A stretch of DNA of 19,158 nt from JBBSUQ01 sp038234235 (GCA_038234235.1 JBBSUQ010000049.1:1-19158); one strand, 5' to 3'; numbered from the stretch's first letter, positions 7,336 to 15,110 are shown. Notes: generated by a model from the sequence alone, not told the origin. A program made the numbers and translations.

Positions 7336-8610
7336 TTAAACAGTTTTCTTTTTTCTACTTAACAAAAGAATTGCTAAAACTGTAATCGCAATACAAAGTC
7401 CGGCCAACAACCATTTATTTCTTTTTTCATTGTAGAGTTGGTCGATTAACGAAAGTTCCCTTTTTTGCATTCGTTTTATTGACATTTCGTTGCGAATATT
7501 GTCTTCTAAAATTGGGTTGTTTAGTAATTCAGCATTCATTTTGTCTTTTTGCTTTACTAACAATTCCGAGTAAACTTTATAATATTCCAATGATTTCTCT
7601 GTGTTATTTAGTTCTTTATAAAGTTCAGCCAAAGCCAAAGCGGCATCTCCTGCTTCTTGAAGAAAACCACCTTCCTGAGCTACATCATAAGCATAAATGT
7701 AATTTTCTATAGATTGGTCGTATTTTTTTGAAATGGCATAAAATTCACCAAGGTTATAATAACTTTCGCTCACCATGTGCACATTTTTAATCTCTAATCG
7801 CAATTCCAATCCTTTCAAAAAATTGCTTTCGGCTTCATCCATTAATCCGTTGGTGAAATTATTTATAGCTAAATTGTTATACGCACTCGCTTGTTGGTTT
7901 TTAGAACCTCCATCATAATAAAGTAAAATACTTTTTTTAAGATATTCGGTAGCTTTCTCTTTATTGCCTCTTAAATCTTCAATATTAGCCAAGGTAGAAA
8001 TTGCTGTGCCCATGGCTTCTTTTTTATTGTATTTTTCTGCCAGTGCCAAATAAATATTAGCATTTTTCTCAGCTTCATCAAGCTGGTTCATGTTTTTAAG
8101 TGCTATGGCTAAATTTATATAAGCAATATAACTGGTGCTTTTGTTAGGTGAAAGTTTACCGTATTTAATTGATGATTGATAAAATGGAATTGCATTGCTA
8201 GGTTCTCCTTTATATACATGGGCATTCCCTAATGAACTCAAAACTTCAGTTAATTCTTCGTAATTTTCTAATTGTTTAAAAATCTTTTCGGCTATTCTTA
8301 AATTTAAAATTCCTTCGTTTACTTTTCCACTCCGAAATTGATAAGTTCCCAAAACCAATTTTCCTATGCCAAAAGCATAGTCATTGTTTTCAATTTCATT
8401 ATGAGCCAACAAATCTTTTGAGATCACTAAAGCAGAATCGAGATCATTTCTTAGGTAGACGTCATACAATACATAAGCAATATATGCTTTTTGACTTAAA
8501 TTCTTTTCTTGTTGGTAATCGTTATAGGTAAAAGTCTCAGTCTGACCGAACAATATGGACGGAAAAAGCAAGGTGTAACTAAATAAGTAAATGATTAGAA
8601 GTCTTTTCAT
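7336..8610 (-). CDS. Exported TPR-repeat protein with C-terminal membrane anchor
   Basis: A 424-aa protein from the ATG at 8610. This start gives a normal signal peptide (MKRLLIIYLF through about residue 22, ending FGQ); a TTG 27 bp upstream would spoil it. The body consists of about seven or eight tetratricopeptide repeats, for example the ones containing LGNAHVYKGEPSNAIPFY, LANIEDLRGNKEKATEYL and LGEFYAISKKYDQSIENY. A charged, probably coiled linker follows, then one transmembrane helix (LLAGLCIAITVLAILLL), and the protein ends six residues later (SRKKKTV). The layout is like the sensor half of Bacteroidota TPR histidine kinases or LuxR/LytTR regulators, but no output domain follows. The exact role is unknown. 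Confidence 0.85.
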   Translation of the reverse strand: MKRLLIIYLFSYTLLFPSILFGQTETFTYNDYQQEKNLSQKAYIAYVLYDVYLRNDLDSALVISKDLLAHNEIENNDYAFGIGKLVLGTYQFRSGKVNEGILNLRIAEKIFKQLENYEELTEVLSSLGNAHVYKGEPSNAIPFYQSSIKYGKLSPNKSTSYIAYINLAIALKNMNQLDEAEKNANIYLALAEKYNKKEAMGTAISTLANIEDLRGNKEKATEYLKKSILLYYDGGSKNQQASAYNNLAINNFTNGLMDEAESNFLKGLELRLEIKNVHMVSESYYNLGEFYAISKKYDQSIENYIYAYDVAQEGGFLQEAGDAALALAELYKELNNTEKSLEYYKVYSELLVKQKDKMNAELLNNPILEDNIRNEMSIKRMQKRELSLIDQLYNEKRNKWLLAGLCIAITVLAILLLSRKKKTV

Positions 8611-8621
8611 CTCGTTTTCAA

Positions 8622-8652
8622 TTGCAAGAATACACAACTTTCCTTACTTTTG
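8622..8652 (+). promoter_or_regulatory. pruA promoter
   Basis: TTG (8622-8624), a 20-bp spacer and TACTTTTG (8645-8652) match the Bacteroidota consensus in both boxes and spacing. The -7 box ends 16 bp before the ATG at 8669, giving a leader of only about 10 nt. It occupies almost the same bases as the opposite-strand TPR promoter. Confidence 0.7.
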
Positions 8653-8655
8653 CAA
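8625..8655 (-). promoter_or_regulatory. Candidate promoter of the TPR gene
   Basis: On the minus strand, TTG (8655-8653) is followed after 20 bp by TATTCTTG (8632-8625), one mismatch from TAnnTTTG. It ends 14 bp before the ATG at 8610. It is interleaved with the pruA promoter on the other strand. Confidence 0.5.
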
Positions 8656-8668
8656 TAAATATTTAAAT

Positions 8669-10297
8669 ATGTCAAACGCAATTTTCAAAGTTCCGGTAGC
8701 AGTAAATGAACCGGTTAAGTCTTACGCCAAAGGTTCTAAAGAAAGAGAAAGTCTTTTAAAAGAGTATAAGGCAATGTTGAAACAAAAACCTTTGGAAGTT
8801 CCTATGTATATTGGTGGTGTTGAGGTTAAAACAAAAAATAAAAAAGAAATTCGACCGCCCCATGATCATTCAAAGGTGATTGGACATTATCATTTCGGTG
8901 ATAAATCTCATGTAACAAAAGCAATTGATGCAGCAATGAAAGCTCGTGAAAATTGGTCTAATTTAAGTTGGGAACACCGAGCTTCAATTTTCCTAAGAGC
9001 TGCAGATTTGCTGGCTGGTCCGTTTAGAGATAAAATGAACGCAGCCACAATGCTTGGTCAATCTAAAAATGTTTATCAAGCAGAGATTGACGCATCTTGC
9101 GAGTTAATCGATTTTTTCAGGTTTAATGTTCAATACATGACTCAAATCTATAAAGAACAACCAGAATCACTTCCAGGAATGTGGAACAGATTAGAATATA
9201 GAGGTTTAGAGGGATTTGTATTTGCTGTTACTCCATTTAATTTTACATCTATTGCTGCTAATCTTTGTGCTGCGCCTGCAATGATGGGAAATGTTATTGT
9301 TTGGAAACCTGCCGAAACACAAATGTATTCTGCAAAAGTTATAATGGATTTATTTAAAGCCGCTGGACTTCCGGATGGTGTTATAAATATGATTTCTGTT
9401 GATGGACCAGATGCGGGAGAAGTAGTTTTTAAACACAAAGATTTTGCTGGTTTACACTTCACTGGATCTACAGGAGTTTTTAGAAATCTATGGAAAGAAA
9501 TAGGAAACAATATTGAAAAATACAGAACGTATCCAAGAATAGTTGGTGAAACTGGTGGAAAAGACTTTGTGATGGTTCACGAATCTGCTAACGCAATAGA
9601 AGTGGCAACTGCACTTTCACGTGGAGCTTTTGAATATCAAGGTCAAAAATGTTCGGCTGCTTCAAGAGCTTATATTCCTTCTAATATATGGAAGGATGTT
9701 AAAAAAGAATTGGTAAAACAGGTTGAAAGTTTCAAAATTGGTTCTCCTGAAGACAATACTAATTTTATTAATGCAGTAATTGATGAACGTTCTTTTGATA
9801 AAATTAAAAGTTACATTGACCATGCTGCAAAACAAAAAGATGCTGAAATAATAGTAGGAGGTAAGTGCGATAAGAAAAAAGGATATTTCATTCATCCAAC
9901 AGTTATCGTTACTACAAATGCTAAGTTTAAAAGTATGTGTGAAGAAATTTTTGGACCCGTATTGACAATCTTTGTTTACGAACCGAAAGACTTTGTTAAA
10001 ACTTTAGATATTTTAGATCAAACATCTGATTATGCATTAACAGGTTCTATAATTTCAAATGATAGATATGCTATTGATACTGCAATGAAAAAACTTATAA
10101 ATTCTGCTGGAAATTTTTACATTAATGACAAGCCAACAGGTGCAGTTGTTGGTCAGCAACCATTTGGTGGAGCAAGAGGTTCGGGCACGAATGACAAAGC
10201 AGGAGCAATGATGAATTTGTTAAGATGGACTTCTGCAAGAACAATCAAAGAAACGTTTATACCAGCTTCTGATTACCGTTATCCGTTTTTAGAGTGA
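8669..10297 (+). CDS. pruA: L-glutamate gamma-semialdehyde dehydrogenase (P5C dehydrogenase)
   Basis: NAD-dependent aldehyde dehydrogenase that converts glutamate semialdehyde (from 1-pyrroline-5-carboxylate) to glutamate, the second step of proline breakdown. It is 542 aa and resembles the stand-alone ALDH4 form found in mitochondria, not the PutA fusion. Visible motifs include VTPFNFTS with the oxyanion Asn (N191), the cofactor-loop segment HFTGSTGVF, the general-base Glu in GETGGKD (E294) and the catalytic Cys in GQKCSAASR (C328). The C-terminal QPFGGARGSGTNDKAG segment is typical. The ATG at 8669 is chosen because it follows the promoter and removes 26 residues that overlap the divergent TPR gene. 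A strong hairpin terminator follows. No proline dehydrogenase gene is adjacent. Confidence 0.95.
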   Translation: MSNAIFKVPVAVNEPVKSYAKGSKERESLLKEYKAMLKQKPLEVPMYIGGVEVKTKNKKEIRPPHDHSKVIGHYHFGDKSHVTKAIDAAMKARENWSNLSWEHRASIFLRAADLLAGPFRDKMNAATMLGQSKNVYQAEIDASCELIDFFRFNVQYMTQIYKEQPESLPGMWNRLEYRGLEGFVFAVTPFNFTSIAANLCAAPAMMGNVIVWKPAETQMYSAKVIMDLFKAAGLPDGVINMISVDGPDAGEVVFKHKDFAGLHFTGSTGVFRNLWKEIGNNIEKYRTYPRIVGETGGKDFVMVHESANAIEVATALSRGAFEYQGQKCSAASRAYIPSNIWKDVKKELVKQVESFKIGSPEDNTNFINAVIDERSFDKIKSYIDHAAKQKDAEIIVGGKCDKKKGYFIHPTVIVTTNAKFKSMCEEIFGPVLTIFVYEPKDFVKTLDILDQTSDYALTGSIISNDRYAIDTAMKKLINSAGNFYINDKPTGAVVGQQPFGGARGSGTNDKAGAMMNLLRWTSARTIKETFIPASDYRYPFLE

Positions 10298-10340
10298 TGA
10301 GATAATTTTTTGACACTTGTAAATACATTATAGTAAAATA

Positions 10341-10373
10341 AAACCCATTTGTTAATTCGAATGGGTTTTTTTC
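10341..10373 (+). terminator. Rho-independent terminator of pruA
   Basis: Perfect 9-bp arms AAACCCATT (10341-10349) and AATGGGTTT (10360-10368) have a 10-nt loop and are followed by a T run to 10372. It starts 43 bp after the pruA stop. Stem, loop and U tract are all of standard form. Confidence 0.85.
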
Positions 10374-10374
10374 T

Positions 10375-10406
10375 TTGCTATCATTCTAAATATTTCCCTA
10401 TATTTA
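10375..10406 (+). promoter_or_regulatory. Weak candidate promoter for the membrane protein gene
   Basis: TTG (10375-10377), a 21-bp spacer and TATATTTA (10399-10406) are one mismatch from TAnnTTTG. It lies just past the pruA terminator and 30 bp before the ATG at 10437. A separate promoter is expected here because the terminator cuts the gene off from pruA. Confidence 0.3.
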
Positions 10407-10436
10407 TCCACTTAAAAATCAAACAAAACTTAATCC

Positions 10437-11108
10437 ATGGACTTCCAGAAAAAATTCCCATTTCCTAATAATCCCGATAATGTTGTAATTGCTCAATGGG
10501 AAAAAGGTTATAAAAATATTGAACTCAGGTATAACGACGAGTTGGTTAAACAGTTTCCTAATGCATCTGGATTAATTAAAGGAATCAAATTTAATGATTC
10601 TACTCTAGGTAATTTAGAATTGAAATTGGTTGAACGCAACTCAACTCTAGATCTTATGTTTGATGGATTGCATGCACCTACAAATAAAACGCATCCATTA
10701 AAACAAATAAAAGGACACAGTGCAATTTTTTGGCTAATTGCAATTGGGTCGTTGTTGGTTGGCGCATACGAAATTTATTCGTTCTATGATATATTGATGA
10801 AATATCCATCGGCTTTGTATATAGTTGTTGCCATTGATTGTTTCTTTTTTGTAATGTATACGCTTGGTGCTATATTAATGTCAAATGGGAAGTTTTTAGG
10901 CTTTTGGTTTACATTTATACTTTTCTCGTTGTACACGTTAATTCTTATGTTATCGCTGGTTAATACTTTTGATTTTAAATTGATAATACATTTATTAATA
11001 AGAGGAGTATTTATATTTCTTATGATAAAAATGTTACCAACAATGGTCAGCGCCAATCGTCACTTAAAATTAAGAAAAATAAATAATTACGAACTTTTAG
11101 ATAATTAA
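10437..11108 (+). CDS. Four-helix membrane protein of unknown function
   Basis: A 223-aa protein that I cannot place in a family. A soluble N-terminal part (about residues 1-94) is followed by four clear transmembrane segments at about 95-117, 126-148, 153-176 and 182-200, and a short basic C-terminal tail. There is no signal peptide, so the soluble part is probably cytoplasmic. It contains a GLIKGI segment and beta-strand-like stretches but no motif I recognise. It sits alone between the pruA terminator and the convergent end of the paa-linked operon, 19 bp away. Confidence 0.75.
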   Translation: MDFQKKFPFPNNPDNVVIAQWEKGYKNIELRYNDELVKQFPNASGLIKGIKFNDSTLGNLELKLVERNSTLDLMFDGLHAPTNKTHPLKQIKGHSAIFWLIAIGSLLVGAYEIYSFYDILMKYPSALYIVVAIDCFFFVMYTLGAILMSNGKFLGFWFTFILFSLYTLILMLSLVNTFDFKLIIHLLIRGVFIFLMIKMLPTMVSANRHLKLRKINNYELLDN

Positions 11109-11127
11109 GGTTTTTAAATAACTTAGT

Positions 11128-11691
11128 TTAAACCCTTGTAAAGACAAATTGTATGGTGAGTTTTCTTTCGCCTGTGCTGTAATCGAAATTAGAAACAGTA
11201 AAATTATTGGCATCTAAAAAGAGAAATTCTTTTTCAATTTTAATATCACTGCCATCAAAAGGATTGGTTGCTGTGCTGCTCAAAAGTAATTTTTCTGCAA
11301 CCGTTTCCCATATTCCACGGTAATAATTCATTTCGGTAGTCAAGTTGTTCATTTCGCTCAATTCAGCTTTTTCAGTTAATGTGTTGAATCCTAAAATAAA
11401 ATCCGTTTCAAAAACAGTTTTTCCAATAAATCCATTGATGTGAATTTTTGTAAATCGATTGTCTAATAAGCTTGTCACGGTGCCGTATAATACTATTTTC
11501 TGAACGGTATTGCTGTCATCACCCATCCACATTTCAGCATTTACGCTCCAATCACCAACATATTGCTTTAAATAGGCATGATTGGCGTCGGTTTTCATGA
11601 GAATTTCTACACCTGAAGTTTCAAATCCTGTTTGAGCGTTAATACTAGAAGTAAACAGTAGTAGCGAAAATGCTAAAAGAATTTTTTTCAA
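11128..11691 (-). CDS. Secreted DUF1579-like protein (TTG start)
   Basis: A 187-aa protein with a clean signal peptide (MKKILLAFSLLLFTSSINAQ, cut after about residue 20). The mature part begins with an H-A-Y-L ... VGDW segment (38-48), then alternating strands, resembling DUF1579, a beta-barrel-like family of unknown function. The match is by pattern only. The start must be TTG (11689-11691): a TGA stop lies directly upstream in frame, and the next ATG (residue 32) would remove the signal peptide. It is the sixth and last gene of the minus-strand paa arm, 5 bp after the lipoprotein gene. No direct link to phenylacetate chemistry is known to me. Confidence 0.75.
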   Translation of the reverse strand: MKKILLAFSLLLFTSSINAQTGFETSGVEILMKTDANHAYLKQYVGDWSVNAEMWMGDDSNTVQKIVLYGTVTSLLDNRFTKIHINGFIGKTVFETDFILGFNTLTEKAELSEMNNLTTEMNYYRGIWETVAEKLLLSSTATNPFDGSDIKIEKEFLFLDANNFTVSNFDYSTGERKLTIQFVFTRV

Positions 11692-11696
11692 TCAAA

Positions 11697-12380
11697 TTAT
11701 TTTAAAGGCGTATATACTTTTTCCATTTTCACGACAACCAAATCTTTGGTGTCTAATTCTGAATTATTTGTAGAAAAATCAGTGTCAGATTGCGATATCT
11801 TTGGATAGTTAAAATTTCCTTCTCTGGCATTTTCATAATCTAAATAAACAATAAGGTTTTCGCCTTTCAACATGCCATCGCCAAAAGATGTAATCATTCC
11901 GCCATTCTTATTACCAAATCCCTTAAATGTAATATCGTCGCCATTAAGTTTAATTAATTTTTTTAATGACATGCGCATTTCAATTCCTGTTTTCGATTTT
12001 AAACTGTTACAGTAAATATAGTCTTCAGAATCTTTTGCATTCATTACGTGGTCAACTGCATCAATTTTTATTAAGTCCGAAAAATCTTTGTTTTTCCAAT
12101 AAGCAGTGATTGATGGGCAACCAGTCGTTTTAGAAATAAAACATTTATCTGCTCCTTCATTCATCCACATGGTATCATTTGTTATTTCTTGTGTCTCCAA
12201 TAAATCTTTAAATTGTTTGGCGTTTATAAGATGTGTAAAATCTTCTAAATAACATTCATCTACAGTTTCGTCGTTGGTTAATTGTTCTGTTTTAACAAAA
12301 TCGTTTAAACTGTCTGTACTATTCTTGCAGGCAAAAAACAGTAAAACTGAGAGGATAAATAAATACTTACTTTTTTTCAT
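11697..12380 (-). CDS. Lipoprotein of unknown function
   Basis: A 227-aa protein with a lipoprotein signal: basic start MKKSK, hydrophobic stretch, and lipobox LFFAC with C18 as the lipidation residue. The mature part has four more cysteines (C43, C80, C88, C124), which could form disulphides outside the cytoplasm, and no recognised domain. The ATG at 12380 lies 12 bp after the paaD stop, and the next gene starts 5 bp after its own stop, so it appears co-transcribed with paaABCD. Whether it has any part in phenylacetate uptake or is a passenger gene is unknown. Confidence 0.75.
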   Translation of the reverse strand: MKKSKYLFILSVLLFFACKNSTDSLNDFVKTEQLTNDETVDECYLEDFTHLINAKQFKDLLETQEITNDTMWMNEGADKCFISKTTGCPSITAYWKNKDFSDLIKIDAVDHVMNAKDSEDYIYCNSLKSKTGIEMRMSLKKLIKLNGDDITFKGFGNKNGGMITSFGDGMLKGENLIVYLDYENAREGNFNYPKISQSDTDFSTNNSELDTKDLVVVKMEKVYTPLK

Positions 12381-12392
12381 ATCAATATTTTA

Positions 12393-12881
12393 TTATTTTA
12401 AACACTTAAAATAATCAAAAGGTTCGAGGCAATCTTTACATTGGTAATGTGCCTTGCAAGATGTACTACCAAATTGACTCACCATTTTCGTATTTTTACT
12501 TTTACAAATGGGACAGGGAACAGGTGTTGGTTCAGCAAATAACAAACTCTTGTCAACTTCATTAACAGGTGGTGCTATGCCATATTCTTCAAGTTTTTTT
12601 CTTCCATTTTCTGAAAGCCAATCGGTTGTCCAAGCTGGAGAAATACTTGTGGCAATTTTAATATTTTCTTCTTTTACACCTTTTTGAATTAGAGCATCTT
12701 TTATATCTTTTTCTATCACCAACATTGCCGGACAACCAGTGTAAGTTGGAGTAATGGTGATTTCTATTTTTTCATTGTCAACAGATATTTTTCTTACAAT
12801 TCCTAAATCCACAATCGTTAAAACAGGGATTTCCGGATCATTTACTGTTTCTAATATTTCTAATATTTCGTTTTCTGTCAT
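12393..12881 (-). CDS. paaD: Phenylacetyl-CoA epoxidase maturation protein PaaD
   Basis: A 162-aa protein of the MIP18/DUF59 (SufT-like) family with the C-terminal zinc-ribbon-like extension specific to PaaD. The N-terminal domain shows NDPEIPVLTIVDLGIV (14-29) and TYTGCP with C50. The tail carries C123, C126, C142, C148, C151 and C160, suited to a metal site. PaaD is required for an active PaaABCE complex and is thought to help assemble or repair its Fe-S or di-iron centre. The ATG at 12881 is preferred over a TTG two codons earlier. The gene is 10 bp downstream of paaC. Confidence 0.93.
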   Translation of the reverse strand: MTENEILEILETVNDPEIPVLTIVDLGIVRKISVDNEKIEITITPTYTGCPAMLVIEKDIKDALIQKGVKEENIKIATSISPAWTTDWLSENGRKKLEEYGIAPPVNEVDKSLLFAEPTPVPCPICKSKNTKMVSQFGSTSCKAHYQCKDCLEPFDYFKCLK

Positions 12882-12891
12882 TACCAATTCA

Positions 12892-13641
12892 TTACCAGGT
12901 CATTCCCGGATAAGCTCTTTGCATATATTGCATGTCTGCCAAAAGGTAACCAAGATGTTCTGTATGCTTGCCCAATCGGCCGCCAGATTGTACCCAACCG
13001 TTTTCTGGAATTTCTAAAGTGGCTTCAGAAAATATTTCATTTACATATCTATTCCATTCTTTTTGAATTTCATTGAGGTCGACTGCAATTCCTTGTTCCA
13101 ATAATTTCTGATCAACATCATCCATAAAGAAAAGTTCAGCCGTATATTTATACAATGCTTCAACTGCAACAACCATTCTCTCACGAGATTCTTCAGTTCC
13201 ATCGCCCAACCTAATTACCCATTCAGATGAATGTTTGAGATGGTACTTTGTTTCTTTTAAAGATTTTTCTGCAATAGCTGCTAAAGTTTTATCTGTGCTA
13301 AGTTGAAGTTTTTCGTAAAATGGTTTTCTAAATGAATCAAAGAAAAACTGCCGAACCATAGTATGTGCAAAATCATTGTTAGGCTGCTCTGTTAAAAGTA
13401 AATTTTTATATTCAGTGCCATATCGCAAAAAAGCCAAATCGTCGGCTGTTCTGTTTCCAACTTCAATTTCTGCTGCATAATTAAGCAATGAAGTAGCTTG
13501 ACCTATTAAATCTAAAGAGATATTCGTTAAAGCTATGTCTTCTTCCAGTATAGGGCCATGTCCGCAAAGTTCTGCTAATCTTTGACCAAGAATTAAGCTG
13601 TCATCAGCCATTCTTATAGTATATTCAAAAAGTTCGTTCAT
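12892..13641 (-). CDS. paaC: Phenylacetyl-CoA epoxidase structural subunit PaaC
   Basis: A 249-aa ferritin-like protein homologous to PaaA that serves as the structural partner in the PaaA-PaaC heterodimer and does not carry the active di-iron site. Family segments include GHGPILEEDIALTNISLDL (27-45), NDFAHTMVRQFFFD and KETKYHLKHSSEWVIRLGDG. It ends with YPGMTW. The length fits the family (about 250). The start ATG lies 11 bp after the paaB stop and paaD follows after 10 bp, so it is central in the operon. Confidence 0.95.
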   Translation of the reverse strand: MNELFEYTIRMADDSLILGQRLAELCGHGPILEEDIALTNISLDLIGQATSLLNYAAEIEVGNRTADDLAFLRYGTEYKNLLLTEQPNNDFAHTMVRQFFFDSFRKPFYEKLQLSTDKTLAAIAEKSLKETKYHLKHSSEWVIRLGDGTEESRERMVVAVEALYKYTAELFFMDDVDQKLLEQGIAVDLNEIQKEWNRYVNEIFSEATLEIPENGWVQSGGRLGKHTEHLGYLLADMQYMQRAYPGMTW

Positions 13642-13652
13642 TCTAGAGGCAA

Positions 13653-13937
13653 TTACATGTGAGAAATGCCATCTGGCACATCATAAAATGTTGGATGGCG
13701 GTAAATTTTTGAATCAGCAGGTTCAAATAAACTATCTGATTCTGTTGGGTCGTTTGCAAAAACATGAATTGATTCTACTACCCAAATGCTTATTCCTTCA
13801 GATCTTCTTGTATAAACATCACGTGCATTGTCAACAGCCATTGTGGCGTCTGTAGCTCTTAAACTACCAACATGTTTATGACTTAATCCTTGTTTGCTTC
13901 GGATAAATACTTCCCAAAGTGGCCATTCTTTTGACAT
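13653..13937 (-). CDS. paaB: Phenylacetyl-CoA epoxidase subunit PaaB
   Basis: A 94-aa protein, matching the 95 aa of the enterobacterial PaaB. It starts MSKEWPLWEVFIRSKQG and includes HVGSLRATDATMAVDNARDV. PaaB bridges PaaA-PaaC units in the epoxidase complex and is needed for contact with the reductase. The open frame extends another 45 codons upstream, into paaA, but that part has no family resemblance, and the ATG at 13937 lies 22 bp after the paaA stop as expected for a compact operon. Confidence 0.95.
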   Translation of the reverse strand: MSKEWPLWEVFIRSKQGLSHKHVGSLRATDATMAVDNARDVYTRRSEGISIWVVESIHVFANDPTESDSLFEPADSKIYRHPTFYDVPDGISHM

Positions 13938-13959
13938 ATTTTTTTGTTTAAATTTTAAT

Positions 13960-14940
13960 TCAGGCAGTTTTTTTTGGCTGAATTTGTTGAAGTGCTTTTC
14001 TTTTTTCTGCATGAGCCAGTGCAGCTTCCCGCACCCACAAACCGTTGTCTTTGGCATTTTTGCGAGCTTCAACTCGTTCTTTATTACATGGGCCGTTGCC
14101 TTTTACAACATTCCAGAATTCACTCCAATCTATTTCGCCAAAATCGTAGCGTTGCGTTTCTTCGTTCCATTTTAAATCTTTATCAGGAACTGTTAATCCA
14201 ATCATTTCGGCTTGTGGAACTGTTACATCTACAAATTGTTGACGTAATTCGTCATTCGTGCTTCTTTTTATTTTCCATTTCATGGATTGAACCGTGTGTT
14301 TAGACTCAGCATCGTTTGGTCCAAACATCATTAATGAAGGCCACCACCATCTGTTGAAAGACTCTTGAGCCATTTCTTTTTGTTGAGGTGTACCATTTGC
14401 GAGATGGGCTATTATTTCAAATCCCTGTCTTTGGTGAAAAGATTCTTCTTTACAAACTCTAACCATCGCTCTGGCATACGGTCCATAAGAACATCTGCAT
14501 AGTGGCACTTGGTTCATTATTGCTGCTCCGTCAACCAACCATCCAATTGCGCCCATATCGGCCCAAGAAGTTGTAGGATAATTAAATATAGAAGAGTATT
14601 TTGCTTTACCCGAATGTAGGTCATCAATAGTTTCTTCTCTATCAGCACCCAAAGTTTCAGCAGCACTGTAAAGATAAAGTCCATGTCCGGCTTCGTCTTG
14701 CACTTTAGCAAGCAAAACAGCCTTTCTTCTTAAATTTGGAGCTCTCGTAATCCAATTACCTTCTGGCAACATTCCTACTATTTCTGAATGAGCATGCTGT
14801 GATATTTGACGTACCAAAGTATCACGGTATGCGTCCGGCATCCAATCTTTAGGTTCTATTTTTATATCCCTATCAATTTTATCTTGGAATATTCTTTCCA
14901 ATTCTGCTCTATTCTTATTTTCCAATTCAGAGTTTACCAT
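13960..14940 (-). CDS. paaA: Phenylacetyl-CoA epoxidase catalytic subunit PaaA
   Basis: Di-iron catalytic subunit that inserts one oxygen atom into the aromatic ring of phenylacetyl-CoA to give the 1,2-epoxide. It is 326 aa, about family size. Likely metal ligands are E53 (QISQHAHSE), E83 and H86 (DEAGH, 82-86), D137 (WLVDGAA), and E166 and H169 (KEESFHQRQGFE); the spacing agrees with the E. coli enzyme when shifted by 11. It is the first gene of the minus-strand arm, with its promoter almost touching the ATG. paaB, paaC and paaD follow at gaps of 22, 11 and 10 bp. Confidence 0.97.
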   Translation of the reverse strand: MVNSELENKNRAELERIFQDKIDRDIKIEPKDWMPDAYRDTLVRQISQHAHSEIVGMLPEGNWITRAPNLRRKAVLLAKVQDEAGHGLYLYSAAETLGADREETIDDLHSGKAKYSSIFNYPTTSWADMGAIGWLVDGAAIMNQVPLCRCSYGPYARAMVRVCKEESFHQRQGFEIIAHLANGTPQQKEMAQESFNRWWWPSLMMFGPNDAESKHTVQSMKWKIKRSTNDELRQQFVDVTVPQAEMIGLTVPDKDLKWNEETQRYDFGEIDWSEFWNVVKGNGPCNKERVEARKNAKDNGLWVREAALAHAEKRKALQQIQPKKTA

Positions 14941-14945
14941 AGTTA

Positions 14946-14976
14946 CAAAAATAATTATTTAAAAAGTCAATGGCAA
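14946..14976 (-). promoter_or_regulatory. paaA promoter, near-leaderless
   Basis: On the minus strand, TTG (14976-14974), a 20-bp spacer and TATTTTTG (14953-14946) match the Bacteroidota consensus fully. Only 5 bp separate the -7 box from the ATG (14940-14938), so transcription would begin at or within a base or two of the start codon. A 12-bp palindrome (AAATAATTATTT, 14949-14960) overlaps the -7 box and could be an operator, though it is simple AT sequence. Confidence 0.65.
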
Positions 14977-15060
14977 ATTTTTAACTCATTGAAATGATGT
15001 TGCAGATGTTAAATTTATGTTTTATTAGTTTGATAGAATGAAATCACCTAAAATATAGAC

Positions 15061-15090
15061 TTGCAAATTGACATAGTTTTATTATTTTTG
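15061..15090 (+). promoter_or_regulatory. Promoter of the paaE-paaE-SDR arm
   Basis: TTG (15061-15063), a 19-bp spacer and TATTTTTG (15083-15090) match the Bacteroidota consensus. The -7 box ends 20 bp before the ATG at 15111, giving a short leader. It faces away from the paaA promoter 85 bp to the left. Short inverted copies TGCAAA (15062-15067) and TTTGCA (15087-15092) bracket it and might bind a regulator. Confidence 0.7.
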
Positions 15091-15110
15091 CAGGCGCTAA
15101 AATCGTATAA

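Noticed and set aside
7336..8637. TPR protein starting at a TTG at 8635-8637
   Set aside because: It adds nine residues ahead of a good signal peptide and overlaps the candidate -7 box.
8591..8668. N-terminal extension of PruA
   Set aside because: It would overlap the TPR gene and start upstream of the pruA promoter.
11109..11134. Imperfect GGTTT/AAACC stem between convergent genes
   Set aside because: Five pairs with a bulge and an overlap into coding sequence; too weak to call a terminator.
13653..14072. Longer 139-aa PaaB reading overlapping paaA by over 100 bp
   Set aside because: The extra 45 residues are a shifted reading of paaA; the ATG at 13937 gives the normal PaaB length.
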